Assembly: GCA_023150455.1 (NCBI GenBank)
Contig: JAKLKW010000036.1
Location: 1-33,504 of the forward strand
Direction: 5' to 3'
From: Alphaproteobacteria bacterium
GTDB lineage: Bacteria > Pseudomonadota > Alphaproteobacteria > JAEULC01
DNA length: 33,504 nucleotides
Within the stretch, counting starts at the first letter, position 1; each line of letters begins with the position of its first letter. The translations under genes and the position numbers were made by a program. This document shows, one piece after another, positions 15,865-26,166 of the stretch. The notes under the pieces are model-generated. The model had not been told where the DNA came from. It made no database searches and saw nothing but the letters and a program-made list of their open reading frames with translations.

Positions 15865-17043
15865 TCAGGCCGCGAGCCGCGCCAGCACCGCGTCCAGTCG
15901 CAGCATGCCTTCCTGAGTCGCGCGGATCGTGGCACCGTCGCGTCGCACGAACCCGCCGGCGACCATCAGGTCCAGGCCGGCGCGGTCGATCGCGTCCTCC
16001 AGCCGCACGCCCGTCGCGGCCTGGAAGCGGGCGGCGTCGATGCCTTCGCCCAGCCTGAGCCCCATCATCAGCGCCTCCTCGGCCTGCTCGGCCGGCGGCA
16101 GGACGCGGCGCTCGGTCGTCGCGTGACCCAGGCGCTCGACCTCGTCGAGCCAGATCTCGGGCGCGCGGTGCTGGCGCGTGGCCAGCTTGTCGCCGGATAC
16201 GCGCGGCCTTCCGTGCGCTCCCGGGCCGATGCCGACGTAGTCGCCGTAGCGCCAATAAGTCAGGTTGTGCCGGCATTCCGAGCCGGGCCGCGCATGGTTC
16301 GACACCTCGTAGGCCGGGCGCCCGGATGCGGCCAGCATCTCCGCCGTGGCCTCGAACAGCGCCGTCGCCGCATCTTCGTCCGGCAGCACCAGCTCACCGC
16401 GGCGATGCGCGCCCTCGAACGCGGTCTGCTTCTCGATGGTCAGCTGGTAGACCGAGAGATGCTCGCCGGCATGGGTCAGCGCCTCGCGCAACTCGCGCCG
16501 CCAGTCCGCGACGCCCTGCCCCGGCCGCGCATAGATCAGGTCGAACGAGACCCGGGCGAAGTGCCGGTGCGCCATGGCGACGGCAGCGAGCGCCTCGCCA
16601 GCGCCGTGTTGCCGGCCGAGGAACCGCAGCGCGCGATCGTCGAGCGCCTGCACGCCGAGCGAGACCCGGTTGACGCCGGCATCGGCCAGGGTGGCGAAGC
16701 GCGCCTGCTCGACCGAGGTCGGGTTGGCCTCGAGCGTGACCTCGAGGTCACGGGCGACCGGCCAGCGCTGGCGCACGCGCGCGATCAGTGCCGCCACCGT
16801 CTCGGGCTCCATCAGCGACGGCGTGCCGCCGCCGAAGAACAGGCTGGTGACGCGCCGGCCCGGCGTCGCGTCGGCCCAGTGGTCGAGCTCGGCAATGAGC
16901 GCCCGCCGCCAGCGCGCCTGGTCGACGCTGTCCCGCACATGGCTGTTGAAGTCGCAGTACGGGCATTTCGACCGGCAGAACGGCCAGTGCACGTAGACGC
17001 CGAAGCCGGCCTCGGCGGTGCGCGCTGTGGCTGTTGAGATCAT
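15865..17043 (-). CDS. hemW: Radical SAM haem chaperone HemW
   Basis: A 392-residue protein. The radical SAM motif CX3CX2C is at C23, C27 and C30 (CRSKCPYC), followed by LFFGGGTPSL and EANPTS. HemW-specific phrases are present (SLGVQALDD, HNLTYWRYGDYVGIGPGAHG), and the C-terminal winged-helix-like region is complete. The extra cysteine right after the cluster that marks true HemN is missing, supporting HemW, which delivers haem to respiratory enzymes. That fits the cytochrome-rich surroundings only loosely. Its ATG lies three bases after the toxin stop, so it is probably translated from the TA transcript as well as from the rph-rdgB transcript. Confidence 0.93.
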   Translation of the reverse strand: MISTATARTAEAGFGVYVHWPFCRSKCPYCDFNSHVRDSVDQARWRRALIAELDHWADATPGRRVTSLFFGGGTPSLMEPETVAALIARVRQRWPVARDLEVTLEANPTSVEQARFATLADAGVNRVSLGVQALDDRALRFLGRQHGAGEALAAVAMAHRHFARVSFDLIYARPGQGVADWRRELREALTHAGEHLSVYQLTIEKQTAFEGAHRRGELVLPDEDAATALFEATAEMLAASGRPAYEVSNHARPGSECRHNLTYWRYGDYVGIGPGAHGRPRVSGDKLATRQHRAPEIWLDEVERLGHATTERRVLPPAEQAEEALMMGLRLGEGIDAARFQAATGVRLEDAIDRAGLDLMVAGGFVRRDGATIRATQEGMLRLDAVLARLAA

Positions 17044-17046
17044 CGG

Positions 17047-17352
17047 TTATTCCGCGTTCGGATCGGCATCAACCAGTGCCGTGAGGTCGCAGGATGCGTG
17101 CGAGACCCGAACCACCGAGATCTGGCCGGGATCAGCCCTGTAGATGATCGCATAGTTACGATGGAATCGAACGCGGATGCCCGCACCCAATGCCGGACGA
17201 AGCGCAAATGCCTCGGGATGGTCCGAGAGCTTCATGCAGACCTCGAATAGCTCCTCCACGAACGTGGCGGCTCGAGCCGGATTGTCCCTGGCAATGAAGT
17301 CTCCGATTGAGGCAAGGTCTCGCTGCGCGCTCGGTGCGATGATGACGCGCAT
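17047..17352 (-). CDS. RelE/ParE-family toxin
   Basis: A 101-residue protein of typical ParE length. The N-terminal phrase RVIIAPSAQRDLASIGDFIARDNPARAA-like helix pair and the C-terminal strands with RFHRNYAIIYR and ISVVRVSH match the ParE fold, including the conserved basic/aromatic cluster on the last strands. ParE toxins poison DNA gyrase and are neutralised by the upstream antitoxin. The ATG follows the antitoxin stop directly (TAG at 17353-17355, ATG ending at 17352), so the two are coupled. The stop is only three bases from the hemW start. Confidence 0.85.
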   Translation of the reverse strand: MRVIIAPSAQRDLASIGDFIARDNPARAATFVEELFEVCMKLSDHPEAFALRPALGAGIRVRFHRNYAIIYRADPGQISVVRVSHASCDLTALVDADPNAE

Positions 17353-17664
17353 CTACTTCTTCGGTGTGTGCCTGCCCATGCCCATTGCCTTGCGCGCCTT
17401 TGCCCGATATCGCGCGCGAAGTTCCTTGAATGCCTGCTCCGCCGGAACGCCCAGCCCGGCATCGATTTCATCGATCCCCTTCTGGATCTCCGCCTTCAGC
17501 CGCTCCAGGTCGCGCAGGCGCAGCAAGCGCTTGTCGCTCCAGTCGCGCAGGGCCTCACGCACGATCTCGCTGGTCGAGGCGTACTCGCCGGCCTCGACCG
17601 CCGAGCGCACGGTCTGCGCCAAGTCGGCGGTCAGCGCCACAGTCACCCGTTCGATATCGGCCAC
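17353..17664 (-). CDS. ParD/CopG-type ribbon-helix-helix antitoxin
   Basis: A 103-residue protein starting at GTG 17664 behind CAGGA. Residues 1-45 form the ribbon-helix-helix DNA-binding domain (strand ERVTVALT, helix 1 with Val-Glu-Ala-Gly-Glu-Tyr-Ala-Ser, helix 2 SEIVREALRDW), the classic ParD pattern. Residues 46-103 are a charged helix that would wrap the toxin, ending in a Lys/Arg-rich tail. It should neutralise the adjacent ParE-type toxin and repress its own promoter through the palindrome just upstream. The pair sits between rdgB and hemW, separating genes that are commonly adjacent in alphaproteobacteria. Confidence 0.87.
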   Translation of the reverse strand: MADIERVTVALTADLAQTVRSAVEAGEYASTSEIVREALRDWSDKRLLRLRDLERLKAEIQKGIDEIDAGLGVPAEQAFKELRARYRAKARKAMGMGRHTPKK

Positions 17665-17676
17665 CGATCAGTCCTG

Positions 17677-17703
17677 GTATGATTTTTTCATACGGCATCA
17701 TAC
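17677..17703 (-). promoter_or_regulatory. Palindromic operator/promoter of the toxin-antitoxin operon
   Basis: GTATGA (17677-17682) and TCATAC (17688-17693) form a perfect inverted repeat with a five-base spacer. A third half-site TCATAC lies at 17698-17703, ten bases, one helical turn, from the second. On the minus strand this overlaps a -10-like TATGAT (17697-17702). The arrangement suits cooperative binding by a ribbon-helix-helix dimer pair that represses the antitoxin promoter. It lies between the rdgB stop and the antitoxin start. Confidence 0.6.
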
Positions 17704-17710
17704 TGCCGGC

Positions 17711-18319
17711 TCAGCCCCTGGTCCAGCCCATCGCCGCCACCAGCTTGCGGAAGGCCTCGGCGCGGTGGCTGATGCGGTGCTTGGCGGTGGGCTCCATCTC
17801 GCCGAACGTCCCGGCGTGGCCGTCGGGCTGGAACATCGGGTCGTAGCCGAAGCCGCGGTCGCCGCGCGGCGGCCAGACCAGCGTGCCGTGGACGCGGCCC
17901 TCGAACGAGCGGACACGGCCATCGGGCCAAGCCAGGCTCAGCACGCTGAGGAAATAGGCGCGCCGGTCCGGATTGTCACCCAGCGCGCGCGCGACCCGCT
18001 CCATGGCGCGGCGGAAGTCGCGCCCGCCCGGGCCTTCGGCCCAGCGCGCCGAATGGATGCCGGGCTCGCCGCCCAGCGCCGGAACGACCACGCCGGAATC
18101 GTCCGCCAGCGCCATGAGCCCGCTGCCGCGTGCCGCGGCGCGGGCCTTGAGCTCGGCATTGGCGACGAAGCTGTCGCCGGTTTCCTCGGGCTCGGGCAGG
18201 TCGAGCGCGCCGGCGCCGACGCAGTCGAAGCCGTAGGGGCCGAGAAGCTCGGCCATCTCCTTGAGCTTGCCCGGATTGTGCGTGGCGATGACCAGGCGGC
18301 GGTCCGCGCCTGACCTCAT
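17711..18319 (-). CDS. rdgB: XTP/dITP pyrophosphatase (non-canonical purine NTPase)
   Basis: A 202-residue protein, standard for the HAM1/RdgB family. It removes dITP, ITP and XTP from the nucleotide pool, giving the monophosphate and pyrophosphate. Key phrases are [10 protein letters not shown] at the N-terminus (substrate and phosphate binding), [15 protein letters not shown] with the metal-binding aspartates, and the C-terminal [20 protein letters not shown] and ISHRAEA, which grip the base. ATG 18319 overlaps the rph stop as ATGA, so the two are coupled. In related genomes hemW usually follows directly; here a TA module intervenes. Confidence 0.96.
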   Translation of the reverse strand: MRSGADRRLVIATHNPGKLKEMAELLGPYGFDCVGAGALDLPEPEETGDSFVANAELKARAAARGSGLMALADDSGVVVPALGGEPGIHSARWAEGPGGRDFRRAMERVARALGDNPDRRAYFLSVLSLAWPDGRVRSFEGRVHGTLVWPPRGDRGFGYDPMFQPDGHAGTFGEMEPTAKHRISHRAEAFRKLVAAMGWTRG

Positions 18320-19032
18320 AGGCCCAGCGCCTTGCGCTGCGCGTCCAGGAGCTCGGCCACTCCCTTGCGCGCGAGCTTCATCAAGGTGTCGAACTGCTCG
18401 TCGGTGAACGGGGTCTTTTCCGCCGTGCCCTGCACCTCGACGATGCCGCCCTTGCCGGTCAGCACGAAATTGGCGTCGGCGTCGGCGCCGCTGTCCTCGT
18501 CGTAGTCGAGGTCGAGCACGGGCACGCCGCGGTACAGGCCGCAGGAAACGGCGGCGACCTGGTCGACGAGCGGCGCCGTCTTGATCGCGCCGAGCTTGCG
18601 CAGATGGGCTATGGCCTGGTGCAGCGCCACGTACGAGCCGGTGATCGCGGCCGTGCGCGTGCCGCCGTCGGCCTGGATCACGTCGCAGTCGATCTTGATC
18701 TGCAGCTCGCCGAGCGCCTTCAAGTCAGTCACGGCGCGCAAGGACCGGCCGATCAGCCGTTGGATCTCCTGCGTACGGCCGGACTGCTTGCCGCGGGCGG
18801 CCTCGCGGTCGGTTCGGGTGCCGGTCGAGCGGGGCAGCATGCCATACTCGGCCGTGACCCAGCCCTGCCCGGAATTGCGCAGGAAGGGCGGCACCTTGTC
18901 CTCGACCGAGGCGGTGCACAGCACATGCGTGTCGCCGAAGCGCGCCATGCACGACCCCTCGGCATGCTTGCTGAAGCCGGGTTCGAGGGCGATGCGGCGA
19001 AGCTGGTCGGGGGCGCGGCCGGAAGGGCGCAT
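18316..19032 (-). CDS. rph: Ribonuclease PH
   Basis: A 238-residue phosphorolytic 3'-5' exoribonuclease that trims tRNA precursors. It starts [12 protein letters not shown], the usual opening. The family phrases are FAKHAEGS-like ([20 protein letters not shown]), the SxGx-type run ending [27 protein letters not shown], the phosphate/catalytic region [14 protein letters not shown] and the C-terminal [11 protein letters not shown]. All are intact. It is the first gene of the minus-strand group rph-rdgB-(TA)-hemW and is divergent from hrcA, the usual alphaproteobacterial layout. Confidence 0.96.
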   Translation of the reverse strand: MRPSGRAPDQLRRIALEPGFSKHAEGSCMARFGDTHVLCTASVEDKVPPFLRNSGQGWVTAEYGMLPRSTGTRTDREAARGKQSGRTQEIQRLIGRSLRAVTDLKALGELQIKIDCDVIQADGGTRTAAITGSYVALHQAIAHLRKLGAIKTAPLVDQVAAVSCGLYRGVPVLDLDYDEDSGADADANFVLTGKGGIVEVQGTAEKTPFTDEQFDTLMKLARKGVAELLDAQRKALGL

Positions 19033-19107
19033 GGGCGGGCCTGCGTGGTTAGGGTCAAGCGATTGAAGTCAAAGCCGGATCGGCGCCGGGCCGGGCCGGG
19101 CGCGTGG

Positions 19108-19136
19108 TTGACGCCCCGGCATCGCGCGACTACATA
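19108..19136 (+). promoter_or_regulatory. Putative sigma-70 promoter of hrcA-grpE
   Basis: TTGACG (19108-19113) is followed after exactly 17 bases by TACATA (19131-19136), about 30 bases upstream of hrcA. The -35 box is one base off consensus; the -10 is weak. I found no CIRCE element here (TTAGCACTC-N9-GAGTGCTAA), so HrcA does not obviously control its own gene. Confidence 0.4.
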
Positions 19137-19165
19137 GCACAGCGCTTCCACGGACGCACAAGGTG

Positions 19166-20194
19166 ATGATCAGCGCACTGAACGACCGGTCGCGGGAGAT
19201 CTTCCGGCACATCGTCGATGCCTATGTCGAGACGGGCGAGGCCGTCGGCTCGCGCACGATCTCGCGCCGCTTGGGCATGGCGCTGTCGCCGGCGACGATC
19301 CGCAACGTCATGGCCGACCTGGAGGAAGGCGGGCTGCTCTACGCCCCGCACACCTCGGCCGGGCGCGTGCCGACCGAGGCGGGCCTGCGCCTGTTCGTGG
19401 ACGGTCTGCTGGAGATCGGCGCCCTGTCGAAGGAGGAGCGCGAGAGCATCGAAGGGCGCTGCGCCGCTTCCGGCCGCAGCGTCGCCAGCGTGCTCGAGGA
19501 AGCGACCCAGACGCTCTCGGGCCTGTCGCGCTGCGCCGGGCTGGTGGTGGCGCCCAAGGCCGAGGCGCCGCTGAAGCATATCGAGTTCGTCCAGCTCGGC
19601 CCCGGCCGCGCGCTGGTCGTGCTGGTGAGCGAAACCGGCCTGGTCGAGAACCGCATCATCGACGTCCCGCTCGGCATGCCGGTCTCGAGCCTGGTCGAGG
19701 CCTCGAACTACCTGGCGCAGCGCCTGGTCGGGCGCACGCTCGACGAGGCCCGGCGCAGCATCGCGACGGAGCTCGAGGAGCACCGCGCACAGCTCGACGC
19801 CCTGACGCAGAAGGTCGTCGAAGCCGGGCTCGCCACTTGGTCCGCGCCGAGCGGCTACCTGCTGGTGCGCGGTCAGAGCCAGCTTCTGGCCGACGTGCAG
19901 CAGATGGCCGATCTCGAGCGCATCCGCGCGCTGTTCGCGCTCTTGGAGACCAAAGAGGCGATGGTGCGCCTGCTCGACGCCTCCGAAAGGGCCGAGGGCG
20001 TGCAGATCTTCATCGGCGCGCAGAACGAGCTGTTCGCCATGGCCGGCTGCTCGGTGATCATTGCGCCCTATGCCAACCGCGAGGAAAAGATCATCGGCGC
20101 CATCGGCGTGATCGGGCCCACGCGCATGAACTACGCGCGGATCATCCCGATGGTCGACTACACGGCCAAGGTGATCGGACGCCTGCTCGGCTGA
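19166..20194 (+). CDS. hrcA: Heat-inducible transcription repressor HrcA
   Basis: A protein of about 342 residues; GTG 19163 directly precedes ATG 19166, and the ATG is taken as start, although neither has a well-spaced ribosome site. The N-terminal winged helix is clear (IVDAYVETGEAVGSRTISRRLGMALSPATIRNVM). It is followed by the sentence GLLYAPHTSAGRVPTEAGLR, the dimerisation and inserted domains, and the C-terminal GPTRMNYARIIPMVDYTA. HrcA represses groESL and similar operons by binding CIRCE and needs GroEL for activity. No CIRCE was found in this window, so its targets lie elsewhere. grpE follows 54 bases downstream. Confidence 0.95.
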   Translation: MISALNDRSREIFRHIVDAYVETGEAVGSRTISRRLGMALSPATIRNVMADLEEGGLLYAPHTSAGRVPTEAGLRLFVDGLLEIGALSKEERESIEGRCAASGRSVASVLEEATQTLSGLSRCAGLVVAPKAEAPLKHIEFVQLGPGRALVVLVSETGLVENRIIDVPLGMPVSSLVEASNYLAQRLVGRTLDEARRSIATELEEHRAQLDALTQKVVEAGLATWSAPSGYLLVRGQSQLLADVQQMADLERIRALFALLETKEAMVRLLDASERAEGVQIFIGAQNELFAMAGCSVIIAPYANREEKIIGAIGVIGPTRMNYARIIPMVDYTAKVIGRLLG

Positions 20195-20248
20195 CCGGTC
20201 GCGTTCACTGGCTTCCCTCCAATTCCGGAACACGTTGGATTTCCGCTC

Positions 20249-20908
20249 ATGACCGATCCCCGCAAGAATCCTCCGAACGACGAGCCGGACGAGGGCCGGC
20301 GCGAGCCGACGCTGGAGCCGACGCCCAACCCCGCCGCCGCGGCCGCCGCCGCGCGCGCCTATTCCCAGGCGCCGACGCCGGATGAGTTCCCGCCCGCCTC
20401 GCCGCCCGGCGGCGAGTCGGTCGAGCCGCCTCCGGCCGAGCCGGCCAGGGAACAGGCCGCCCAGGCGGAGGTGAACCAGCTCAAGGACCAGCTGCTGCGC
20501 GCGCTGGCCGAGACCGAGAACACGCGCCGGCGCGCCGAGCGCGACCGCGAGGAGACCTCGAAGTACGCCGTCGCCAACTTCGCGCGCGACGTCCTGACCG
20601 TGGCCGACAACCTGCGCCGCGCGATCGACTCGGTGCCCGCCGAGGCCCGCACCGGCAACACCGCGCTCGCCACGCTCATCGAGGGCGTCGAGCTGACCGA
20701 GCGCCAGCTGCAATCGATGCTGGAGAAATACGGGATCACCATCGTCGCGCCGATGGACCAGCCCTTCGATCCCAATTTCCACCAAGCCATGTTCGAGGTG
20801 CCGGGCACCGGCAAGACGAACGGCACGGTGGTGCAGGTGCTTCAGCCCGGCTTCGTGATCCACGGAAGACTGCTGCGCCCGGCACTGGTCGGCGTCGCGA
20901 AGGGATAG
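20249..20908 (+). CDS. grpE: Nucleotide exchange factor GrpE
   Basis: A 219-residue protein. Residues 1-75 are a long, acidic, Pro/Ala-rich disordered tail. Residues about 75-130 form the long coiled-coil helix (QLKDQLLRALAETENTRRRAERD), and the C-terminal beta-wing domain has the signature GVELTERQLQSMLEKYGI, FDPNFHQAMFEVP and VLQPGFVIHGRLLRPALVGVAK. GrpE releases ADP from DnaK and acts as a thermosensor. It lies downstream of hrcA on the same strand and not in the dnaK-dnaJ group, as is usual in alphaproteobacteria. Confidence 0.96.
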   Translation: MTDPRKNPPNDEPDEGRREPTLEPTPNPAAAAAAARAYSQAPTPDEFPPASPPGGESVEPPPAEPAREQAAQAEVNQLKDQLLRALAETENTRRRAERDREETSKYAVANFARDVLTVADNLRRAIDSVPAEARTGNTALATLIEGVELTERQLQSMLEKYGITIVAPMDQPFDPNFHQAMFEVPGTGKTNGTVVQVLQPGFVIHGRLLRPALVGVAKG

Positions 20909-20919
20909 GCCGCGCGGAC

Positions 20920-20971
20920 ATCCGTCATCGCCCAATGGCGGATTTCCAGCCACTGACGACGGATGACGGAT
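20920..20971. terminator. Inverted repeat between grpE and the convergent MFS gene
   Basis: ATCCGTCATC (20920-20929) and its exact complement GATGACGGAT (20962-20971) enclose 32 bases. Lying between two convergent genes with only 79 bases between stops, it is probably a bidirectional transcription end or mRNA 3' structure. No U-run is present. Confidence 0.4.
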
Positions 20972-20987
20972 CGCGCGACCGTCCGTC

Positions 20988-22184
20988 TCAGCGCCGCGCC
21001 AGCGCCAGCATCGGCAAGAGGCCGAGCGCCGTGACGGCGGCGACGACGAGGAAGCCCCAGCCGTAGCCGAAGCCGGCGGCGATCGCGGCAAAGCCGAGCG
21101 GCGCCACGATGATCGTCAGGTAGTGGAACACCAGCACGCCGCCGGTCACCAGCCCGACCTGGTCCGGCGGCGCGAGCCGCGCGATCTCGGACAGGCACAC
21201 GCCGAACCAGCCGCCGCCGACCATGCCGAACAGGATCGCCGCGATCGCCACGGCGACGATCGGCCATTGCGGCGTCGCCAAGCCGACCACGGCGGCGAGG
21301 AACGCCATGCCGAAGCCGATGATCAGCAGCAGCGCACCCGGCTCGATCCAGCGCCCGGCGATCGAGCCGCAGCCGATGCGCCCGACGATCACCCCTAGAT
21401 TGCCGATCGAGAAGATCGTGCCGGCCAGCGCCAGCGTATAGCCGAGCTCGACCACGAACAGCGAGACTAGGAACGCCATGTAGGCATTGAACGCGACCGT
21501 CAGCACGACGGCGACGATCGTGATGCGGCGAAGCCCGCCCGAACGTGCGATGGCACGCAGCGATTCGAACATCGCACCGCGCTGTGGCGCGCAAGCGACA
21601 TGGCCGGGGTCGAACCGTCGCCGCCCCGGCTCGATCGCCAGGGCGGCGAGCGCGGAGGCGGCGCCAAAAACGATGACGCTTCCCTGCCAGCCCAGGGCCA
21701 GGGCCAGCGCCGGCCCGAGCGCGCCGACCGTCGCCGAGCCGAGGGTCCAGCCGGTATGCTTGATCGCGAACACGAGAGGCCGATTGCCCGCCGTCGTCAC
21801 CCGCGTGAGCAACTGGACGCTGGCCGGCACCTCGGGCCCCGCCCCGAACCCCAGCAGCAAGGCACCGGCCGCCATCAGAGCGAGATTGCCCGTAGCCGTC
21901 AGCAGGGCGCCGGCGACGGCGGCCAGAAGGCATAGCTGCAGCGCCCTGACCGGCGCCACGCGAGCGAGCAGCGCGCCAGAGGCCATCGACGACACGGTCG
22001 CCCCGGCCCACAGCACGGCCATGTAGACGCCGAGCATCGACGGCGACACGCCCAAGGCGGGCGCGACGCGCGGCGCCAGGACCGACGCCGCGGTCACCGG
22101 CATGGCCATCACCAGCTGGGCAACGTAGGTGATCGCGAGCGCGTTGCCGACGCCGGGCGGAATGTTCTTCAGCGGGTCGGGCAT
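20988..22184 (-). CDS. Major facilitator superfamily (MFS) transporter
   Basis: A 398-residue protein from ATG 22184; the frame is open further back, but the upstream codons are not hydrophobic and run into the next genes. About twelve hydrophobic helices are visible in two halves. The MFS motif region after helix 2 is weak (GALLARVAPVRAL), helix 4-5 carries GFGAGPEVPASVQLL, and the second half has GNLGVIVGRIGCGSIAGRW. A central Arg-rich loop (about residues 190-215) separates the halves. The substrate cannot be predicted; the closest feel is to the cyanate/nitrate-sulfonate-like or YbfB-type group, but this is a weak guess. It is convergent with grpE. Confidence 0.85.
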   Translation of the reverse strand: MPDPLKNIPPGVGNALAITYVAQLVMAMPVTAASVLAPRVAPALGVSPSMLGVYMAVLWAGATVSSMASGALLARVAPVRALQLCLLAAVAGALLTATGNLALMAAGALLLGFGAGPEVPASVQLLTRVTTAGNRPLVFAIKHTGWTLGSATVGALGPALALALGWQGSVIVFGAASALAALAIEPGRRRFDPGHVACAPQRGAMFESLRAIARSGGLRRITIVAVVLTVAFNAYMAFLVSLFVVELGYTLALAGTIFSIGNLGVIVGRIGCGSIAGRWIEPGALLLIIGFGMAFLAAVVGLATPQWPIVAVAIAAILFGMVGGGWFGVCLSEIARLAPPDQVGLVTGGVLVFHYLTIIVAPLGFAAIAAGFGYGWGFLVVAAVTALGLLPMLALARR

Positions 22185-22357
22185 GTACGCAAGGTGGCCA
22201 TCCGGGCGCCGAAGTCCCGGCGATGGTCGCACGCGGCGACCCGGGACGTTGGCGTGCCCGGCGGCGCGGATCGTCCCGCCGGCGACATCGCGACCGGGCC
22301 GATGCCTCGGAAACAATTGTCGAACACCGGTGCGACTGCCGGAGCCCGGGGCTCGGC

Positions 22358-22651
22358 TCAGCGCAGCGGCAGAGGCGGCTCGGTCCGGCGCATGGCGGCG
22401 CGGGCCAGGAGCTCGAACAGGACATAGCCGGCGGCTCCGATGACGATCAGGGCTAGGCCGACGAACTCCAGGACGGGCATGCCCATGACTTCGCCGGGTA
22501 CGCCGAGCCGGGGCGACAGGTAGTGCAGGAACACTCCGGCAACGGCATCGATGACCGAGACGATCTGGATCATCCGGAACGGCTTGGCGCGCCGATGCGC
22601 GGCGGCTTCGTCGTCCGCGGGCGGAGGGGCGGCCGGAGGGGCGGCTTGCAT
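22358..22651 (-). CDS. Small two-helix membrane protein, unknown function
   Basis: The frame is open to 22873, but the upstream part overlaps the dnaK promoter region and has poor codon content; ATG 22651 gives 97 residues. Residues 1-22 are Pro/Ala-rich, followed by a basic patch. Hydrophobic helices span about 26-43 and 55-80 and are separated by a short loop with Pro-Gly. The C-terminus is basic. No family is recognised. It lies upstream of the MFS gene on the same strand and divergent from dnaK. The coding call rests on the hydrophobic pattern and is moderate. Confidence 0.5.
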   Translation of the reverse strand: MQAAPPAAPPPADDEAAAHRRAKPFRMIQIVSVIDAVAGVFLHYLSPRLGVPGEVMGMPVLEFVGLALIVIGAAGYVLFELLARAAMRRTEPPLPLR

Positions 22652-22750
22652 CGGCCGCAGGATCGGGGCCGAACGCCGGCAAGTCAAATGGGGCGCGCCC
22701 GGCGCGTGTGTCGGGCCCGCCACGGCGGCCGGATGCGGCGCCAACGCCGC

Positions 22751-22782
22751 CTTGCGCCGGCTGGCGGGCCCACCTATATGAC
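22751..22782 (+). promoter_or_regulatory. RpoH (sigma-32) heat-shock promoter of dnaK
   Basis: CTTG at 22751-22754 is followed by 18 bases and CCTATATG (22773-22780). This matches the alphaproteobacterial RpoH pattern CTTG-N17/18-CYTATNT. It would start transcription near 22788, giving a leader of about 130 bases before dnaK. No CIRCE was seen, so dnaK here is probably controlled by RpoH and not by HrcA. Confidence 0.6.
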
Positions 22783-22917
22783 CCCACGAGTTTGGTGGCT
22801 TTGGCCGCCCCGGCCGCGAGGCGGGGCCGGCCGGGCCGAACCGCAACCCCATGGGGATCGGACCGGCGCCCAATCGTCGCGGGCCGGGCCGAATCTGCCG
22901 TCGAAGAAGAGGACCAC

Positions 22918-24885
<1,968 letters not shown>

Positions 24886-24906
24886 GACCGCGCTTGCATG
24901 AACCGT

Positions 24907-24951
24907 CGCGAAGCCCTCATGTTGCGTCCGTCGGAACATGAGGGCTTCGCG
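24907..24951 (+). terminator. Intrinsic terminator/attenuator between dnaK and dnaJ
   Basis: A perfect 17-base-pair stem (24907-24923 with 24935-24951), an 11-base loop, and then only two T residues. The stem is long and GC-rich and begins 21 bases after the dnaK stop. It should stop or strongly reduce transcription into dnaJ, consistent with DnaK being needed in excess. Confidence 0.75.
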
Positions 24952-25026
24952 TTCCCCCCGCCACGCGAAGCCGCGTTTTCCCGCACGCGCTTCGTCCTTC
25001 CGCAACAACCCGATCACTGAACCGCC

Positions 25027-26166
25027 ATGGCCAAGCAGGATTTCTACGAGCTGCTGGGCGTCCAGCGCGGCGCGAGCGCCGAGGAGCTGAAGAAGGCCTA
25101 TCGCAAGCTGGCCATGCAATTCCACCCGGACCGCAACCCGGGCGACAAGGCGGCCGAGCAGAAGTTCAAGGACATCAACGAGGCCTATGACGTCCTGAAG
25201 GACGATCAGAAGCGCGCCGCCTATGACCGCTTCGGCCATGCCGCCTTCGACCCGGCACAGGGCGGCATGCGCGGCGGCGCGGGCGATTTCGGCTTCGCCC
25301 AGGGCTTCGCCGACATCTTCGACGAGATGTTCGGCGAGTTCATGGGCGGGCGGCGCGGCGGCGCCAACCTGCGAGGCGCCGACCTGCGCTACAACCTGGA
25401 GATCGACCTCGAGGACGCGTTCGGCGGCAAGCAGGCCACCATCCGCGTGCCGACCTCGGTCATGTGCGAGGCCTGCTCGGGCTCCGGTGGCGAGAAGGGC
25501 GCGCAGCCGGCCACCTGCCCGACCTGCCGCGGGCACGGCAAGGTGCGCGCGCAGCAGGGCTTCTTCACCATCGAGCGCACCTGCCCGGCCTGCCACGGCG
25601 CCGGGCGCGTGATCCAGAATCCGTGCCGGACCTGCGAGGGCACGGGCCGCACGCGCAAGGAGAAGACGCTGCAGGTCAACATCCCGGCCGGCGTCGAGGA
25701 AGGCACGCGCATCCGTCTCGCCGGCGAGGGCGAGGCGGGCCTGCGCGGCGCGCCGCCGGGCGATCTCTACATCTTCCTTGCGATCAAGCCGCACCGGCTG
25801 TTCCAGCGCGACGGCGCCAATATCTTCTGCAAGGTGCCGATCCCGATGACCACCGCCGCGCTGGGCGGGCACATCGAAGTGCCAACCGTCGACGGCGGCC
25901 GCGCCAAGGTGAACATCCCGGAGGGCACGCAATCCGGCGCGCAGTTCCGCCTGCGCGGCAAGGGAATGAGCGTGCTGCGCTCGGCCGCGCGCGGCGACAT
26001 GTTCATCGAGGCCGCGGTCGAGACTCCCGTCAACCTGACCAAGCGCCAGCAGGAGCTCTTGCGCGAGTTCGAGGAGGCGAGCCCCAGGGGCCGCTCGACC
26101 AGCCCGGAGTCGGAGGGCTTCTTCGCCAAGGTCAAGGAGTTCTGGGACGACCTGACGGAGAAGTAG
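25027..26166 (+). CDS. dnaJ: Molecular chaperone DnaJ (Hsp40)
   Basis: A 379-residue type I J-protein. The J domain (residues 1-70) has the HPD motif ([10 protein letters not shown]), followed by a Gly/Phe-rich stretch to about residue 110. The zinc-binding region has four CXXCXGXG repeats ([32 protein letters not shown]), with the C-terminal substrate domains after it. All elements are intact. It delivers clients to DnaK and stimulates its ATPase. It sits 141 bases downstream of dnaK behind a strong hairpin, so it probably has lower or separate expression. Its 3' end overlaps the convergent NhaA remnant by 35 bases. Confidence 0.97.
   Translation: MAKQDFYELLGVQRGASAEELKKAYRKLAMQFHPDRNPGDKAAEQKFKDINEAYDVLKDDQKRAAYDRFGHAAFDPAQGGMRGGAGDFGFAQGFADIFDEMFGEFMGGRRGGANLRGADLRYNLEIDLEDAFGGKQATIRVPTSVMCEACSGSGGEKGAQPATCPTCRGHGKVRAQQGFFTIERTCPACHGAGRVIQNPCRTCEGTGRTRKEKTLQVNIPAGVEEGTRIRLAGEGEAGLRGAPPGDLYIFLAIKPHRLFQRDGANIFCKVPIPMTTAALGGHIEVPTVDGGRAKVNIPEGTQSGAQFRLRGKGMSVLRSAARGDMFIEAAVETPVNLTKRQQELLREFEEASPRGRSTSPESEGFFAKVKEFWDDLTEK

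Noticed and set aside
14454-15935. 493-codon minus-strand frame opposite the LpoA-type gene
   Set aside because: It is antisense shadow; the plus-strand lipoprotein has a clear lipobox and fold.
19033-19165. Possible CIRCE element before hrcA
   Set aside because: No copy of TTAGCACTC or its complement at the needed spacing was found; only a sigma-70-like promoter is visible.
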